Part shown: one piece after another, positions 13,901-27,482 of the stretch | Layout: each line of letters begins with the position of its first letter | Numbering within the stretch: position 1 is the first letter of the stretch | Source: Pelargonium x hortorum | Lineage: Eukaryota; Streptophyta; Magnoliopsida; Geraniales; Geraniaceae | DNA length: 64,000 nucleotides | Direction of reading: 5' to 3' | Assembly: GCA_036897525.1 (NCBI GenBank) | Contig: JAYMTJ010000001.1 | Location: 186,001 to 250,000, forward strand | Position numbers and translations under genes: made by a program | The notes under the pieces: model-generated | Databases searched by the model: none | What the model was told of the DNA's origin: nothing | Seen by the model: the letters and a program-made list of their open reading frames with translations, nothing else

Positions 13901-15763
13901 GAAAGGCTTAATCAGAGCGTAGTAAGAGTTGTGCTTCCCTTATTTAACAAATGAGAGGTCCTTTGTCAATCTTAACTTTTCAGTCTGTTCCTTAATTTTT
14001 AGAGGAGATCCCGCTTTGGCCGGTTTGCAAAAACAAGCATACTTTGTATCACACTACTGGACTAGTATATTGATATTTCACTCAAGATTTTCAGACGCCT
14101 GCCACTAGGTTAGAGCATTTCCTACCATATGAAAGGGGCGTTGTATAACTGTATGTTTTAATCTCTCCAACGAAGAGTTACTTGCTTAACTACGCGAATT
14201 TTGTTAATATTGTGCTTGGGTTTCTTAGAGGGTATCCCTATTTAGAAAGAAAACGAACTCAAAGAATCCGGGAATTACTAAAGGACTCAAAAAAACCTAA
14301 AACTAAGAAAGGTGGAGAGCTTGAGGTTTGGTTCTTATTGTCCTGAAAAGGAAAATTTCTGCTATACAAAAGGGGGTGTTACAGTATCTAGATCTAGAAG
14401 GTGCCCCCTTTCTTATAAAGCAATGCCAGAAGGGGAACTCTCTTGTTTCCAAAACTCCATAATTTAAGAGTCGTATAAATTTTAGATTTAGGCATTTATC
14501 AAGGTTCCGCGCAGTCTAAATCCCTTGGGTTTCTGATAGATTTTCATGATTTAAAGTTTAGAGGGCTATGTCCTAAAATTTAGACTTCAATGAGTCTTTT
14601 GTAAGCTCTTTTACCTTTCCAATCCAAGAAGTATAAGGGAATTCCTAAGTTATACCGTTAAAGGAGAGTGAAAGCGGTTTTTCCCTTAGTATAATCACTT
14701 ATGTTAGTGAGTGCTAAAAAGGCCCCCCTCTGGGGCTTCGAGGTATTATAAAGAAGTTGCCGGCATTCTGGGGGTTGGGGGTATTCTTTATAGGTTTTTC
14801 AGGTATGCAAGAACAAGAATGTAGAGCTTCAAGATTATACTTTATTCATAAATTACTTCTTTCCCTGGGAGTTCAAACCCTAAACTTCTAGTAGTAAAGG
14901 GGCTTGACTTAATTAAGGAATAAAAAATAAGGGGCTGTATATGGAGGCCCCCAGGGGAGTCCTAAAACCTTTTACACTATAGCTTGTATGTATACAGAGG
15001 GATCTACAAGTGTGCCTTAAACTCTTTTTAGTGAAGTATGTAATTAGATTAGACACGTTATTATATATGAAAACTTCAGCAAATCCTGAAAAAAAGCGGA
15101 CACAGGAGTGCCCTATAATTCCAGATATAATATAGTGCATGAAAAAGCCTTACTATTAGACAGGAATTCTCTAAGTTTCTAAATCCAGTAAGCTAAAGTA
15201 TAGCAGCTTTATCAGTTGTAAGAATTCCTGTTTCAATAAAAAGAACGAGTAACGAGTAGAGGTTTATAGGTAGTACAAAATAAGGGGTATGAAACGAGGG
15301 GTTTCTTAACTAAATAGTACTAGGCGGCTGGGTACCAGGGCTCTCTGGATTCTTTTTAGGTTTGTTTTTTTATTAGGAAGAGGTGGATATTGCAGCAAAA
15401 GAAAGCGTTTTTAGTCTTAATAAAACAAAAGGCGGGGTTAATTTACAAAGAGTTTTTCTTAGCAATATTAAGGGGTACACTTCTTATTCCACGATCTTAC
15501 TGCAGCTGTTTTAAGGAAAAAAATAAGGGCAAGCCTACGAAGCGTAGTAGGGTAAAGAATTTCTTCAGGAATCCGTGTTCAATAGAGAAGAAACCTGATA
15601 TACGAAATGAAAAGGCTTCCTGGGGATAAGCCCAAAAATGACTTATAGCATACTACTGAAATAGGAGCCTACAGTACCCGCAATTTAACGGGTTTAGTCC
15701 TACCGCTTTGCTGAAGTGAACGAAACTAACGTCTTTTTGTGTGTAGTTAGAATAGATTGCTTA

Positions 15764-15793
15764 TCTGCTGTAGTATCTGCTCTGCTGTAGTAT
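15764..15793 (+). repeat. 13-bp direct repeat
   Basis: TCTGCTGTAGTAT occurs at 15764-15776 and again at 15781-15793, separated by four bases. Probably replication slippage. No gene is nearby. Confidence 0.8.
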
Positions 15794-18700
15794 ATAACTA
15801 CAAAACACAGAATCCATATTCCTGGTTGTCTCAATTATGCAATACCTAGCTATATCTGAAAAGACTAGACTTTGGTACTAGGAGAAAGTGAAATACTCCT
15901 TATTATGGTATGGGTAGGGTCTAATTAGACTCGGAATTTATGATAATTTATGAAGCTGAATCCCTGACACGCCTTTATGCTTTTTTAGAGTTTTACTATC
16001 TTTAGTCAACGGACTTTTCTTCTTTTAATTTCAAAAAGGGACCCCCTTAGTAATCTCGGAAGAGATCCTGCTTTTTGATATTCCCTTGGTTACTCCAAAG
16101 AGCTTAAATCTTTGTTGGTACTTCTTTTTGTGAGAAAGGTATTTTATTTTACTCCGCGGTTATGCACGGCTTTTCCCATTTCATTTAGTACTTACTTTCA
16201 AGAGTGCTTCTGCACTTGACCTAGATTCTAGAGAAACCACTTGCTTTATGCTTTATGTAAGATTGAGTCTGGGGTAAATAAGAAAGAAGCTTAAGGGAGG
16301 GGTTCGCTTGTAGTAATAGCTATGTGCTTGACTCTGGTAATGGTAACAAAATAGAACACGGGATCCATCTTATGGTTATAGGCTAGAATTCGTTAGTTAG
16401 GCAAAGCCCTCGGAAAGGAATAGCCGAGCTTGTAGTTTAAGTTTAGTTTAGGATAATGAATATGAGATTATAAAGTGCTTGCTAGTAATGAATGTTTGTT
16501 AGAAGTATAAGTCTATGACAATAATTCTGTTGTAAATCTAAAAAGTGCATTCGTTTTTGGAAAAGTCTTTAAAATGGGAGTCACTCAGTTAGTAATCCTC
16601 CTGTTTTGAGTTCCAGTTCCGAGTATTTGAAATCGGGGTATTCCTATTATTTCCAAGGCATATGTTAAAATTTTCTGTCCTTACTTTATTAGAAGTAGCA
16701 CTATATATCAAAAGAGAATTTCCTTGTATCATGAATGGTGGTTGGCTCTAACTATAAAGGGGGCTAAACCTATTTTTAAGTCCAAACCAAGGGGGAATCC
16801 TGCTAGTTAAACTTGTCTAGGTACAGAACTAAATAGAGGAGTAGACCAACCTTTTTTGCTAATAAAGGTTAACAAATTGAATTCTGCTGGGATCCACAAT
16901 TATATAGTTATTTATTGAAGGATCTTTTTACTTCATGCTAGATTTTCTAAGGATATACCTAAGGCGCCTATGGGTTAGAAAGGTTTAGATTAGAGTTGAA
17001 CTCTGTTTTTGATACTTTTATAAGGAAACCCAGGAAGTGATATATAGAGGAAGACCTTACACCAAGCGGAGCTTTACTTTTTTTATAAACTGACATACTT
17101 CAGTAAACATATAAGAGCGGCAGTTTTTATTAAGAATTAATAATTCGTTCAAAGAGTATCCATTCACAATACACCCAGCACTCGACTTAAATAAAAAACC
17201 TCTACAACTTAATACGCCTCTTGTATAAAAACCCTAATTTCTACTATCTTTCTATATTTCTTACTGGAAGTTCTATACTTTAAATTCCCTGTCTTTACGA
17301 ATGGACCCCTTAAATGCAAATAAATATAAGGGAACCCTGTTGTCTTAAAGCATTAGACTTCAAATCCAAGACTATACTTTACCTTATCCTCTTGAAAGCT
17401 TATTAAGGATATAGCCTAAGATTGAATAGAAACTCTAGTCTAGAATTGATTGACTAATTATAGGAGTCAAAGCATTCTTCTATATCCTCTTTTTGGAAAT
17501 ATCTCAACTAGAACAAGGGACTCCCTGCAATTCAAATTCATTGCGAGCGAAACCCTGTGTACTTACTGTAACGCAGTTTCTTTATGAGACATAATATTCC
17601 GCAAATAAATAAAGAAACTGGTTTCATATTGCTAATTAAGTTATAGTTCTCTTCTTCTATACAGTTATGGGAAATTAGGTCCTTATTAGTAACTCCCTTC
17701 TATTTAATATCTAATCAACATTAACTAGGTCTGCCATTAGATAGTTAAGAACTCCTTTGGTGCATGGACCCTTATGTAAACCAAAAATAGATAACGAATT
17801 GAATTTCAAAGTAGAGAGTTAGAAGATTCTTGAAATAACTTTGTTTGTCTCTTTTTGAAGAAAGTTTATGCATCTTTATTCGATCAGGATTTGATATTTA
17901 ATTAATTACTAAACCCCTCAAAATACGGTTCAAATATTACATTCCTTTCCCTACGTATCCATACCCCTTGTTGTAGCAACTGCTTTAGAATGGTTGAAAT
18001 CGGGGTATTTGGCAGGACTCTCTCTGGAAGCACGCTCTTTAGATTCTGATAAGTACTAATCGGAGTTCTTGTTAAAGAAATAAAACTGAATATAGTTTAC
18101 TTTAAATATTGTAAAAGCCCCCTCACTTGGATAAAAGGTGTCCCTCTTACTTAAAGTTTCATACCTAGCTATACGAAAGAAGTACTTAAGAAATAGGGTT
18201 GGGAACCCAGCTTTTTATAGTTATTATCCATGCCAACGTTTTTACTTAGAAATTTTTGAGTCAAGAGTTCCAATTTATATTGTTCTAGAGATCTATAATA
18301 CTATACAATCTTAAGTAACTCGTGTATCTGGAATATTTTAAAAGCATAACCAAACGCAGAACTCCTTTTAATAAGAAATCCTTGTAAAAAGGAATTTATG
18401 AAGGACCCCTACTAACACCATCCCGTTGCAGCAGTACTATGAAATTCTTAAGATAAATGTTAAAGGTTTAACCTAATTAGTAAGCTGCATCTTTTACTTA
18501 TGTAGCAAGATTCTTCTTAATACGACTAACCAGCTACGAGTACCCCAAATTTCTTTATATTTCTTTGATCCAGTAGACATCTTCTTTCTGAAATAGAGAA
18601 TAAATCTACTAACACAACCCTCGCCTCAGTATGCCTAGGCTTATGTCCTATGGAGCACAAATAACCTATGACTACCGACTACCATATTCTATTCTTCACT

Positions 18701-19532
18701 TCCTAATCAAAACCTTTGCTATTCATTTATAATGGGGTCGTTTCTTTGGTCTACTTTCTCTAAAATAAAAAACCTTAGTATTATACAGAAAATCCCTTTC
18801 TCTAAGTTATTTGAATACTTTTTTGAGGTAAAGAGCTTACTAACGAGTTAAAATAAGGCTATTGACTTTTGTCAATGGTTTTCATAGAGCGAATGAGCAA
18901 AGCTCTGTCTTATTTAATCGACTCATTTATATTAGAATAGAAACGTAGGGCAACCCGATATAGGACAGAGGTCAAATTTGTGGAGGGGTTTAGAGTTCCC
19001 ACTCAACTGACGTTACTTCCATCCAGAAATACTACTGTATTGAATAAAAATACCTATAGCTTTACAAAATGAACTCCTAAATTAACAAAAGGACAACGAG
19101 AACCTTGCCTCGGTTAAACAAGGTATATAAAAATTTGACTCAAGACAAATTCAGTAGATACAAGATGCTAAGTTATGATAAAGTTTAGGTAAGTCTTTTT
19201 AAGTGCTAAGCACCCCATCCTAAGAGAATAACTACTAAAAGTTATACTAAGCGAACATGCCATCTGGATTTGTATCCATGTATCAAAGGGTTAGTCTCTC
19301 ATACAGTAAACACAGGAGCTCATTTTTAAGTCTACCCCATTTCAATTAAGTCTAAATAAGTACCTAGAATCTGTAAAACTATCTTAAATAAAATATCATT
19401 AAACCCTTCTTCTTGTGAATGCTGTCTACTCTTGTTTTTTTTAGATTCTCCGGCTAGTTATAAGGGCTCCAGATACTTGATTTAACATTTAACCAACATT
19501 TACTGGAGATTAGCAAAGGGATTCCTAAAGTC

Positions 19533-19603
19533 TCTGGTAGCTAGCTTGAACCCGCGGCCATCTGGTTCATCCGACAGTGCTCTACCAACCGAGTTATACA
19601 CCC
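19533..19603 (-). pseudogene. tRNA-like relic (lysine-type acceptor and D-arm)
   Basis: On the minus strand it begins GGGTGTATAACTCGGTTGGT, followed by AGAGC, close to the 5' half of plant mitochondrial tRNA-Lys and similar tRNAs. A T-loop motif GGGTTCAAG follows, with G18-to-G52 spacing of exactly 34. The D stem keeps 3 of 4 pairs, the anticodon arm does not close properly, and the 3' T-stem and acceptor strands are not complementary. It is best read as a tRNA pseudogene. The amino-acid assignment is weak. Confidence 0.4.
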
Positions 19604-20950
19604 TGAGATAAGGTCAGCAGCATTCCTTGAAATCTTGTAATGAAAGCAGTTCCAAAGAGGAACTTATATATACGTAATTCCATTTTATTTAGTTGACGTA
19701 CCCTGGGTAAGGTCCTGGTTTAGGTTTATAGAGTGAATTTGGGTTTTCCTCATTGGGCTACCGCGCCTTTTAGAGAGCCGCCTAACTAGGAAACATAGCT
19801 ATTGGTTATTCATGGGCTAGTTAAAAAAACAAAAAAGCGAATTTCTAAAGTGAGGAATCTGCTATCCTATTTTTCTTTAATACCGTGTAAGTTTCCAGAA
19901 AAGGAGTTTTTTAATAGTAAAATTTGGGTTGTATAAGCCTTTAGTATATCCTATAAACTCTTGTAAATGCAGTCTTCCTAAGGCACGTTATGCTTTAGGT
20001 ATTAGATTTTGCCTTAAAATAAAGTCAAGTTTAGACTAATAATTACTAGCAACACGTTTCTGAGACACATCTTACAAGGATTTCTCTTAGACTTAGCAAG
20101 GTAAAGTATCGATCACCTTTCTTACAAAGCTTTGTTAAGAATTAAGGTCTTAGTCAACATAATCTATAATAATAATAGAAGAAGTACCCCCTTTTTTAAA
20201 GCCAAAATGACTCATTTAATAGTAAGAATATGTGTAAAATACTCCACAAAGACAAAGTAACAGAATGGGAGTAACTTTTTAGAGAACCTTATTTTATGCT
20301 ATTATAATTACTGCTTAGATAGAGCCTGGGATTGACTCACTTACCTTTTCTTTAATAAATCAAGCAATTCCTACTCTTATTCATGAGATCCAAGTATATA
20401 GGAATGAATAATAGGAGGGCGGTTCGGCCTACACTACCGTACGGGATAGCTGGGTTTATTCTGGGTGAATTTTTAATTAAGTGAAATTTAGGGAGCTCCT
20501 ACTCAGCTCAGGGTTTCTTTTTGTATTATAATTTTCTTTTTCTGGGGTAACCGAACTTCCTTGGGTCTTACAACCTTTATTTCAAATAGATTGATCTGAA
20601 CTGGGAGCTCCAATAAGGGAATAACTTCTTTTTTTCATTGTTATCTTGGTACCGTGTGCGAGTTTAAGCTTTATAGAAAAATATTCCAAAACGAATTGGT
20701 AAGTCTTTTCTCTGATTTATCAACGACTTAGGGAACGCAAACTATAACCTAAATTATAAGGAGCTTTTTCTTGTCAAGAAATCTCGGCTTAATCCTTAGG
20801 ATATGGATGTAAAAACTGAACTTTTATTAGCACCCCCAGGAATATAACTACATAGAAGCCCTTATTAACTACCCCTAGCAGCTACAGCAGGTTAAGATTT
20901 AATATTTTAAGTTCTCTTTTCTTAAGCTTTTACTATATTAACAGCTTGGG

Positions 20951-20968
20951 CCTACTTCCGAAAGTAGG
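20951..20968. repeat. Small hairpin, 7-bp stem
   Basis: Arms CCTACTT and AAGTAGG flank the four-base loop CCGA. A strand-independent inverted repeat with no gene nearby. Confidence 0.6.
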
Positions 20969-21202
20969 TTTTGAAACCTTTTTGAATGTGGATATATTCT
21001 TGGGACGTATTTAGGGCTATACTACCATTCTAAATGCTGAGTGATTAAGTATCTTAGTTATACAAAAAATACAAAAGTAATCCCTAGTAGCTTTGCAGTA
21101 TAATTAAATTAAAAATTGTGACGAATAATTCCATAAGGAAAATGTCCTACATTTTGGAAACCACATTGACTAGGGCCCTCTTTTTGTAGTTGCACAACAA
21201 TC

Positions 21203-21220
21203 TTTTTTTTTTTTTTTTTT
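21203..21220 (+). repeat. T homopolymer, 18 bases
   Basis: Uninterrupted run of 18 T, the longest mononucleotide run noticed in the window. Confidence 0.9.
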
Positions 21221-22718
21221 AATAAAAATAGAAGATACTTACTAAAGTTTTTCCGGTTAAGCATTTTACAGGTGCAGGCTGCTAGCAGAAGGAATTCCTT
21301 AAAAAAGAATATATTTATGATTTAGTATATATTCTCCTTACTTACAATAAGGTCTAAAACCCCATTTATTTCTAACCAAAACTACAACTCATTAGAATGT
21401 GTTGATTCAAATCGCACTTGCTTAACTGGCTAATAGACCAGGATATATATACCTTACTCAGCTAGGAGCGGATTGACTCTTTTTTTAGAGTTCCATAGAA
21501 TACTTTTTATTTAAGGAGTACTCTGCTGCTTCTAGTCTTTGAACAAGATTAACTTCTAAGCTAAGTCGTTGACTCAAGGAATTGGTATTTAGTTTACATT
21601 ACATATGAATTTTTAGCTTAGATTCTAGATTATTAAATTTTAGGTAAATTAAATAGACTTCTTATTAACATTTGTTTCCCTACTTCATCCAGCCCTTTTC
21701 CTATTAAGCAAGAAGAGCTACACTTTTATCTAATAAGGAATAGAGTATCCTTTACTTATTTACTAGGTAAACTCCTAACAAGAACTTAACACTTATTATT
21801 TCTTACTAAAGGGTCCTATAGTTCCTAAACTACTTAATCGAGTAATTTATACTAAACTCCATATCCTAAGACAATTTAAACAATAAGGCGATTAGCTTAA
21901 CTAACTAACTAACTTCTTTATTGAACAAGAATCCCTACTTATTACACAATATCAATATTTGGAATAGATACTAAATATATATATATAATTTAATATTATG
22001 TACCGCTTTAAAGAAGAGTTTTATTTCTAGTTACTATAGGAGGCGGCGGCTTGCCCGGGAAAACTCGAGTGTTATTCGCTAGAGGTGTCCTATGATGCTT
22101 TAATCCCTAACAGGAATCTACTGCCATTTGAAAACAAATGTCAAACTCGGAAGGAAAATAACTAAACCAATAACCTAGTATCCTTATCTATGGGCTCCTA
22201 TTACTGTGAATATATAAGGAAGCTTTGGTATTAAAGGGGGGTTCTAGAAATTTTTACAAGCGAAGTTACTGAGTGATTTATATGGGATGTTCATTCGTGG
22301 AATTCCAATTATTCTGGAGGGGGCAGATCGATCGTCCAAAGACCTTGTCGGAGCCAGCTTCCTTAAATAAAGAAGGGGACGGCTTCATTAATTTCAATAA
22401 CTTATCTTATAGAAATTCTCTAAAAAAAGGCTTATCTTATATACTATATCCAATCACGTTTTAAAACCTAGGCAAAGTTCCTTTCAAATGGATCCATAGG
22501 AAATAAATAAAAAAGTCCATTCTGAAAATCATGAAGCAGCTAGAAGAAAACCCGGTAGATAAGCTATCTCTTGAAAGTCAGTAGGCGCCCTGCGCTTCTC
22601 GGGGTCTTTGAAAAAAAAAAGTAATTGCTATAGGTTTTCCTTTCCTTTTTGTTGAGATAACAAAGAAGTTCTGCGATTTTAGAGAGTGACTTTTTGGGTT
22701 ATCTATATACTTTTAGAT

Positions 22719-22733
22719 TACCCCCCCGGGGTA
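22719..22733. repeat. G/C-rich mini-palindrome
   Basis: TACCCC and GGGGTA arms around a CCC loop, one of the scattered G/C-only near-palindromes in this AT-rich sequence. Confidence 0.6.
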
Positions 22734-25700
22734 CGGTGCTATAAGGGATATAGTAAAATGCTTTTTATTTTACCAAATCTTGTGTAGGGAAGAAGTCTAT
22801 ACTATAAGATTTAGTGTTTCTAGCTTCTATGTTCTTATCAACTATTATATTAACAAATCCCGTTGAGAACAATTAGTATATGTCTTAAATAAAGTATGAA
22901 TTCTTATATAGAATCTACCTAAGGAGAGGGCCCTTCTTAAAAAGATAGAACTAGAATGTTTGTCAGGTAAATAACTCCGGAACTTGGGGAATCTCAATAT
23001 TATGGAATAGCGTTTAGGACGAACCTAGTAAATCTCTTGTGAGATCTCAGCGCACATTTTTTTGTAAGCTTCTTGTACATGAGCTTTCAGTTGAGCTCTA
23101 ACTGCGAAGACTGCGGTAAAAACAGAATAAAGGAGATTCAAAAGATCACTAGGTTTAGGCTCTCCGGAATGCAAGCTTTTACAACTTCTTTGACTATGTC
23201 TCACTCATTTGTGTAACAATAAAATATGACTTTATTCAAAGTTTATGAACTCGAGTGTAAACTCTTTTTCTCTACTTTGCTATCTATCCAGCTGTACAAG
23301 AGAGAGACTACGAACTCTTCTTTACTACGCTTTATTGCTTTATTTACGCCAGTTATTTTCTTGGGGTTTCAAGTACAATAGCAACAAGACCCGTGGTTGA
23401 TTGGGATAATGATAAGGATCTTAGGGAAACAGGCTTCAATTTCAATAAGGCTGAAAGGTATACCTAGGCTGATACAGAATAAGAAGAGTTTAGTACCCAT
23501 CTTGTTTGGATATTTCAAGGTTTTTGAGTCTTAGATAAGATAAAAGGGGTCCTTTTAGAGCCGAAGGGTATGAAAGTAAGTAATAAAAGGAGTTCTTTAT
23601 ACAAAATTATACCTAAGATTCTATACTATTCAATTTTAGAATAACCTCAAGTTCAATAGGAAAGTAAACTTATAAAACACAAAAGATTAGAAAAGCTCTT
23701 TCGAACAGGTTTCTTTTAGATTCTCTATTATTGGAATGGCTAAGTCCTAATTCCTTAATTAATAGGGCCTGAGAGTTCTTCGATCGAAAAAGTACATAAA
23801 ATAATACGGGTTTATTAGTATCAAAAAGACCTCCGTATAGTAGGAAATCGTTAAAAATACAGCTTCTTGCGGGTACTTACTTGGGTGTTGATGACTTGAC
23901 TTTTTCCGGTGCCGGTTCATATATAAAGGCTTTTGCTTTTGCAATTAAAATACAAGTAAAACTCTATTGTACAGTATATCTTCTTATCTAATCTTTTTAT
24001 TTAGTAAAGAATTCCGGGGTTGCCACAATTTTGGAATTATGCCATTTTTGCTAGCTTTTGGTGTAGTAAAGTTAAAGGATACTACTTTTTTAAGAATTAT
24101 TTCTTGAGAACTACCAGGGTTTTTAGTACAGAAAGGGTTTCCAGCCTTTTTTTAGTAACTATATTTTACTTCTTTCAGAGGAGGTCGATGGAAGGAAAAA
24201 GGAATTTCTATCTAAGAGGTATTGACAAGATCCTTATTATATACTTAACAATTTATACACGAGTTCCTGGTGCGTAAAACAAGGTTACTTTTCTTTTATA
24301 CTGATAAAGGTTAACTACAGCTTCTACTATAAATTGGTCCCGAACTGCCTACATATCTAAGTTCCTGCAAACAGGGGCTCAGAGGTTATATTACAGTATT
24401 TCTATTTAGTTTTGAACACAAGGTAAGAGACAAAGGAGTTCTTTTAGTACAATTCATATCAAAAACTTCGGTATTTTGTTATTCCTGATTTTTGGTAGCA
24501 CTTGACTTAGGAAACGGATAATGTGTTTTTAATTCTTTGGATGCCCGATCTAATTAACTAGATAGCTTTTTTCAACCGAAAAACTTATTTTTAAGGAAAT
24601 CCGGGTGGTTTATCAATCAAAACAGGATTAGGGGCAGTAATACTAATTAGGATTAAAGTATAAACACAAAGGCTAGGCTAAAAGAGGGTTCATACTTTCT
24701 TAGGCGGACTCCTTATATAGGAATCCAGTCGGATTTTTAGAATTTTATATAAACTGAGACCGCACATCTCATGAGTTTAAACAGGGCATATTTATACTCC
24801 TTGAACTAATTCACTAGTATTTTATCACAACAAATATAAAGAATAACAGTAGTTTCTGAACGGAGCGCTCCTCTGATATCCACACCTAACTGGCCAAGGA
24901 AGCTGGGCTAATGACCAGAAAAGGAGGCATTTCTTATAATAGGAGTTGTAGTTATAGATAAAAAGGGGTCTTAACAAGTAAAGAGTCAAATGTCATCCTA
25001 AAATTACTGAGGTAGAGCACAAACTTTGATCACAGATTCTATTTTATTTCCAAGAAGTTAGCACTATAGGAAGAATCTATCTAGAAAAAGATACTAAATA
25101 TAGGGTGAACTCCTTATTTCATTAATATAGAGTATATTCTACTTCATAATCAAAAAAAAAGTTTTGAGAGTTCTCAAGGAACCTCCTACATTTGATTTGA
25201 AGCCTCATTCTAACTATATACTTAATCCAAGTCATAGATTAAAAAACACAAGATGAAAATGAATACTTATTTCAGTCGAGACACACTGCAACTTTGCTGT
25301 TTAAACACCGTAAAGTTAGACTTTTTATGTACTTTTAAGGGTCTTTTCTTTCTAAAAGAATTACGTCAGTTCTACAGTAAAGGTTGTTGGCATTTATAGT
25401 AAGTTGTAGTTAATTATACTATACCCGAAAATCGTAAGCAGTCTTGGCAGTTTTGTGTCCTTTGATAATACCCTTCTTTTTTGTTCTTTAAATGGGTTTG
25501 AATAGGGAAGTTCAGAGCTAATATTTTGTTGATTCTGAGTGTAAAGGCATGTATCTTATTAGACAAGTACGTAAGTCTATAATATTTTAAAAAGAAACCC
25601 CTTTGATAAGCTGTAGCCAGATCTAGTTCCCGATGGCAGACCTAGCTGAAATTCCAAAGTGCATATGATATACAGTAATAGGAAACTCTGGAAGTATTTT

Positions 25701-26623
25701 GTTTATACCCTGCTCGGCCAATGTAGGAATTTAATAAAATCGCATTCTCGTAGTCTAATAATTTTTGGAAAGCATTAGAAAAAGTAAGAGTACTTTTTTT
25801 ATCAAAACTTTCGTCTAATAAACGGATCCTTGTTAAGGGTTTTGAACACCTAAACTTAGCTCTTGCTAAAAGGTACCCCGATATTGGATGGATATGAAAC
25901 TCTCTTTAATTCTACAGTCACAAATCTCTTGTAGATAAAGTCAATTTTTAGTTCTTGAAAAATTCCTTATAGAGGAAAACTTTGGACTTCTTTGTTGAAT
26001 GAAGAAGGGCTTTCTAGAAAGATAAATAATTCAAAAAGCGAAGGGGTCAAGCTAATAAATAGAAAGCCCCGGTCGATTATCGACTTTTTACGGATTGCTA
26101 AGGTTTTCAGTCAGCCCCTGCTTTTATATTACGAGGTAGGAGTTCCTGAAATTAAGGAATATACCAGAAATTCCATTTTATACAGAAAAAATGTGTCTCC
26201 GAGATCAAACTAAGTTAGTAAATTAAACAAGTAATATACTCCACGGGTTTTCAAAGAGAGTTCTATTTAGGTTGTGATCCTATCCTGAGTTTGTGTAGTA
26301 ACCCCTACAGGTTCCTATCTATTATTCAATTTAACATAAAACTTATTAGATCTGAGTACTGAAGGTCCCAAAACTTTAACAATTATCAGGAGGTCAGAAA
26401 GCATTTTGGTTGTTTACCCTTCAAGCTACAAGCACTTTAGTATATCCTACAATTTCAATTCCTCTTTTCTCTTTCTTCTAACACGTATACATAAAAGATA
26501 GTTATTTCCGTTTAGCTTCCACTCTTATATACCGCGAAACGAAACATTTAAACTTACCAATTAATACATGAACACAAGTTGAAATCCTCTTCTCTTAAAT
26601 AATAAAGCAGGTTTCTGGATGAC

Positions 26624-26633
26624 GGGACGTCCC
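26624..26633. repeat. 10-bp palindrome GGGACGTCCC
   Basis: Perfect 10-bp palindrome, G/C-rich in an AT-rich background. Confidence 0.6.
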
Positions 26634-27104
26634 TTTAAAGGAACAGAAGCTTCTGAAGAAAAACAACTTTGACTAAACTTCAGATAATGCTTCCAAAACG
26701 ACCCCTCTACTAGTTATACAGAGGCTCTCCGACAGGATTTTACACAAATATTTGCATGCCTAAGAAGTTGTTTCTTAGTTATTGCCTTTTATATTGTATT
26801 TGATTTGTTACTTCCCCAAGTAGGTTACTCCACCCATTTAGCAGATCCCGTGCAGGTGTTTACGAGAAATAGTACAGGATTAAAAGAATTAGTGCTGTAT
26901 TATTTACAAATAAATAGAAGGGAAAGTCCTAGTTTGATCAATAGTGGGAATAAATTCAGAATAAGTGAGATTTTTACCCGGTTTGCTTTAAGGAGCTGTA
27001 TTGCTAGTTTACAGATCTTGTAGGATATATAATATAAAAAGTTTTAGCATCACAATTGCGTACCTAAATTGTTAAGTGTTCTATAAACCTCTCCCCTTTT
27101 CGTG

Positions 27105-27175
27105 AGCTTTTACCTAACTTGAACCTTCGGCATTCGTCTTATTAACTAGGTGTTCTACCAACCTAGAAGAAGTTC
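27105..27175 (-). pseudogene. tRNA-like relic
   Basis: The minus strand shows GGTTGGTAGAACACC and later GGTTCAAG, with G18-to-G52 spacing of exactly 34. Numbering from these puts TTAATAA in the anticodon loop, with U33 in place and AAU as the formal anticodon. The flanking anticodon-stem bases do not pair and the T stem is incomplete. Inferred decayed tRNA; the amino-acid assignment is not reliable. Confidence 0.35.
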
Positions 27176-27450
27176 CGTAGTAAACCTTTTTTTCTTTTCT
27201 ATAAATGTATTAAAGTGCTGTTATATATAATTATTAAGCCCGGTTATCCAGAGTCAAAAGCTAGATGTCTCTTAAAGCATTCTTAGTAAAAAAAGGTAAT
27301 ACTTTTCAAAAGGGAATCCTCGTTTTGTGGAACAAGGTAGTAAGAGTAACTCCGAGAATCCTTTACATAGAAAGGGGGTCTTTTTTTAATTCTTATTGAT
27401 TGTCTATAAATAAAGAAGTGTTTAGGCCTTGCCCGGATAAAGCAAGAACC

Positions 27451-27482
27451 TCCTCATAAAGAGGGTTCCCTTCTTATGAGGA
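27451..27482. repeat. Strong hairpin with GGG-TT-CCC core
   Basis: Two 15-base arms around a two-base TT loop match at 13 of 15 positions, with two adjacent mismatches. The outer arms are TCCTCATAA and TTATGAGGA; the inner core is AGGGTTCCCT. It lies in gene-free sequence and contains the same GGG-NN-CCC core seen elsewhere in shorter form. It could be a mobile palindromic repeat or an RNA-stabilising hairpin; neither is shown. Confidence 0.75.

Larger units (their letters stand above)
8691..19530. other. Gene-free AT-rich mosaic
   Basis: No supportable gene in about 11 kb. Notable contents are a tRNA-like relic at 9228-9292, an isolated B-box-like motif near 8857, an 11-base C run at 10915-10925, and a GCCCC/GGGGC hairpin at 14722-14736. 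A 13-bp direct repeat lies at 15764-15776 and 15781-15793. Open frames up to 79 codons (15390-15629) show no family signature. Confidence 0.4.
19604..27100. other. Gene-free AT-rich mosaic
   Basis: No supportable gene. It holds an 18-base T run (21203-21220), a 7-bp-stem hairpin at 20951-20968 (arms CCTACTT and AAGTAGG), a TACCCC/GGGGTA hairpin at 22719-22733, and the palindrome GGGACGTCCC at 26624-26633. Several open frames of 61-85 codons (for example 24020-24277 and 26805-27023) have no recognisable domain. Confidence 0.4.

Noticed and set aside
15390-15629. Basic 79-codon plus-strand frame resembling a ribosomal-protein tail
   Set aside because: No conserved ribosomal-protein motif could be matched; Lys-rich peptides arise easily from A-rich DNA.
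24020-24277. 85-codon plus-strand frame, Phe/Tyr-rich
   Set aside because: Aromatic-rich composition is what T-rich noncoding DNA encodes; no hydrophobic-span pattern typical of a mitochondrial membrane subunit.
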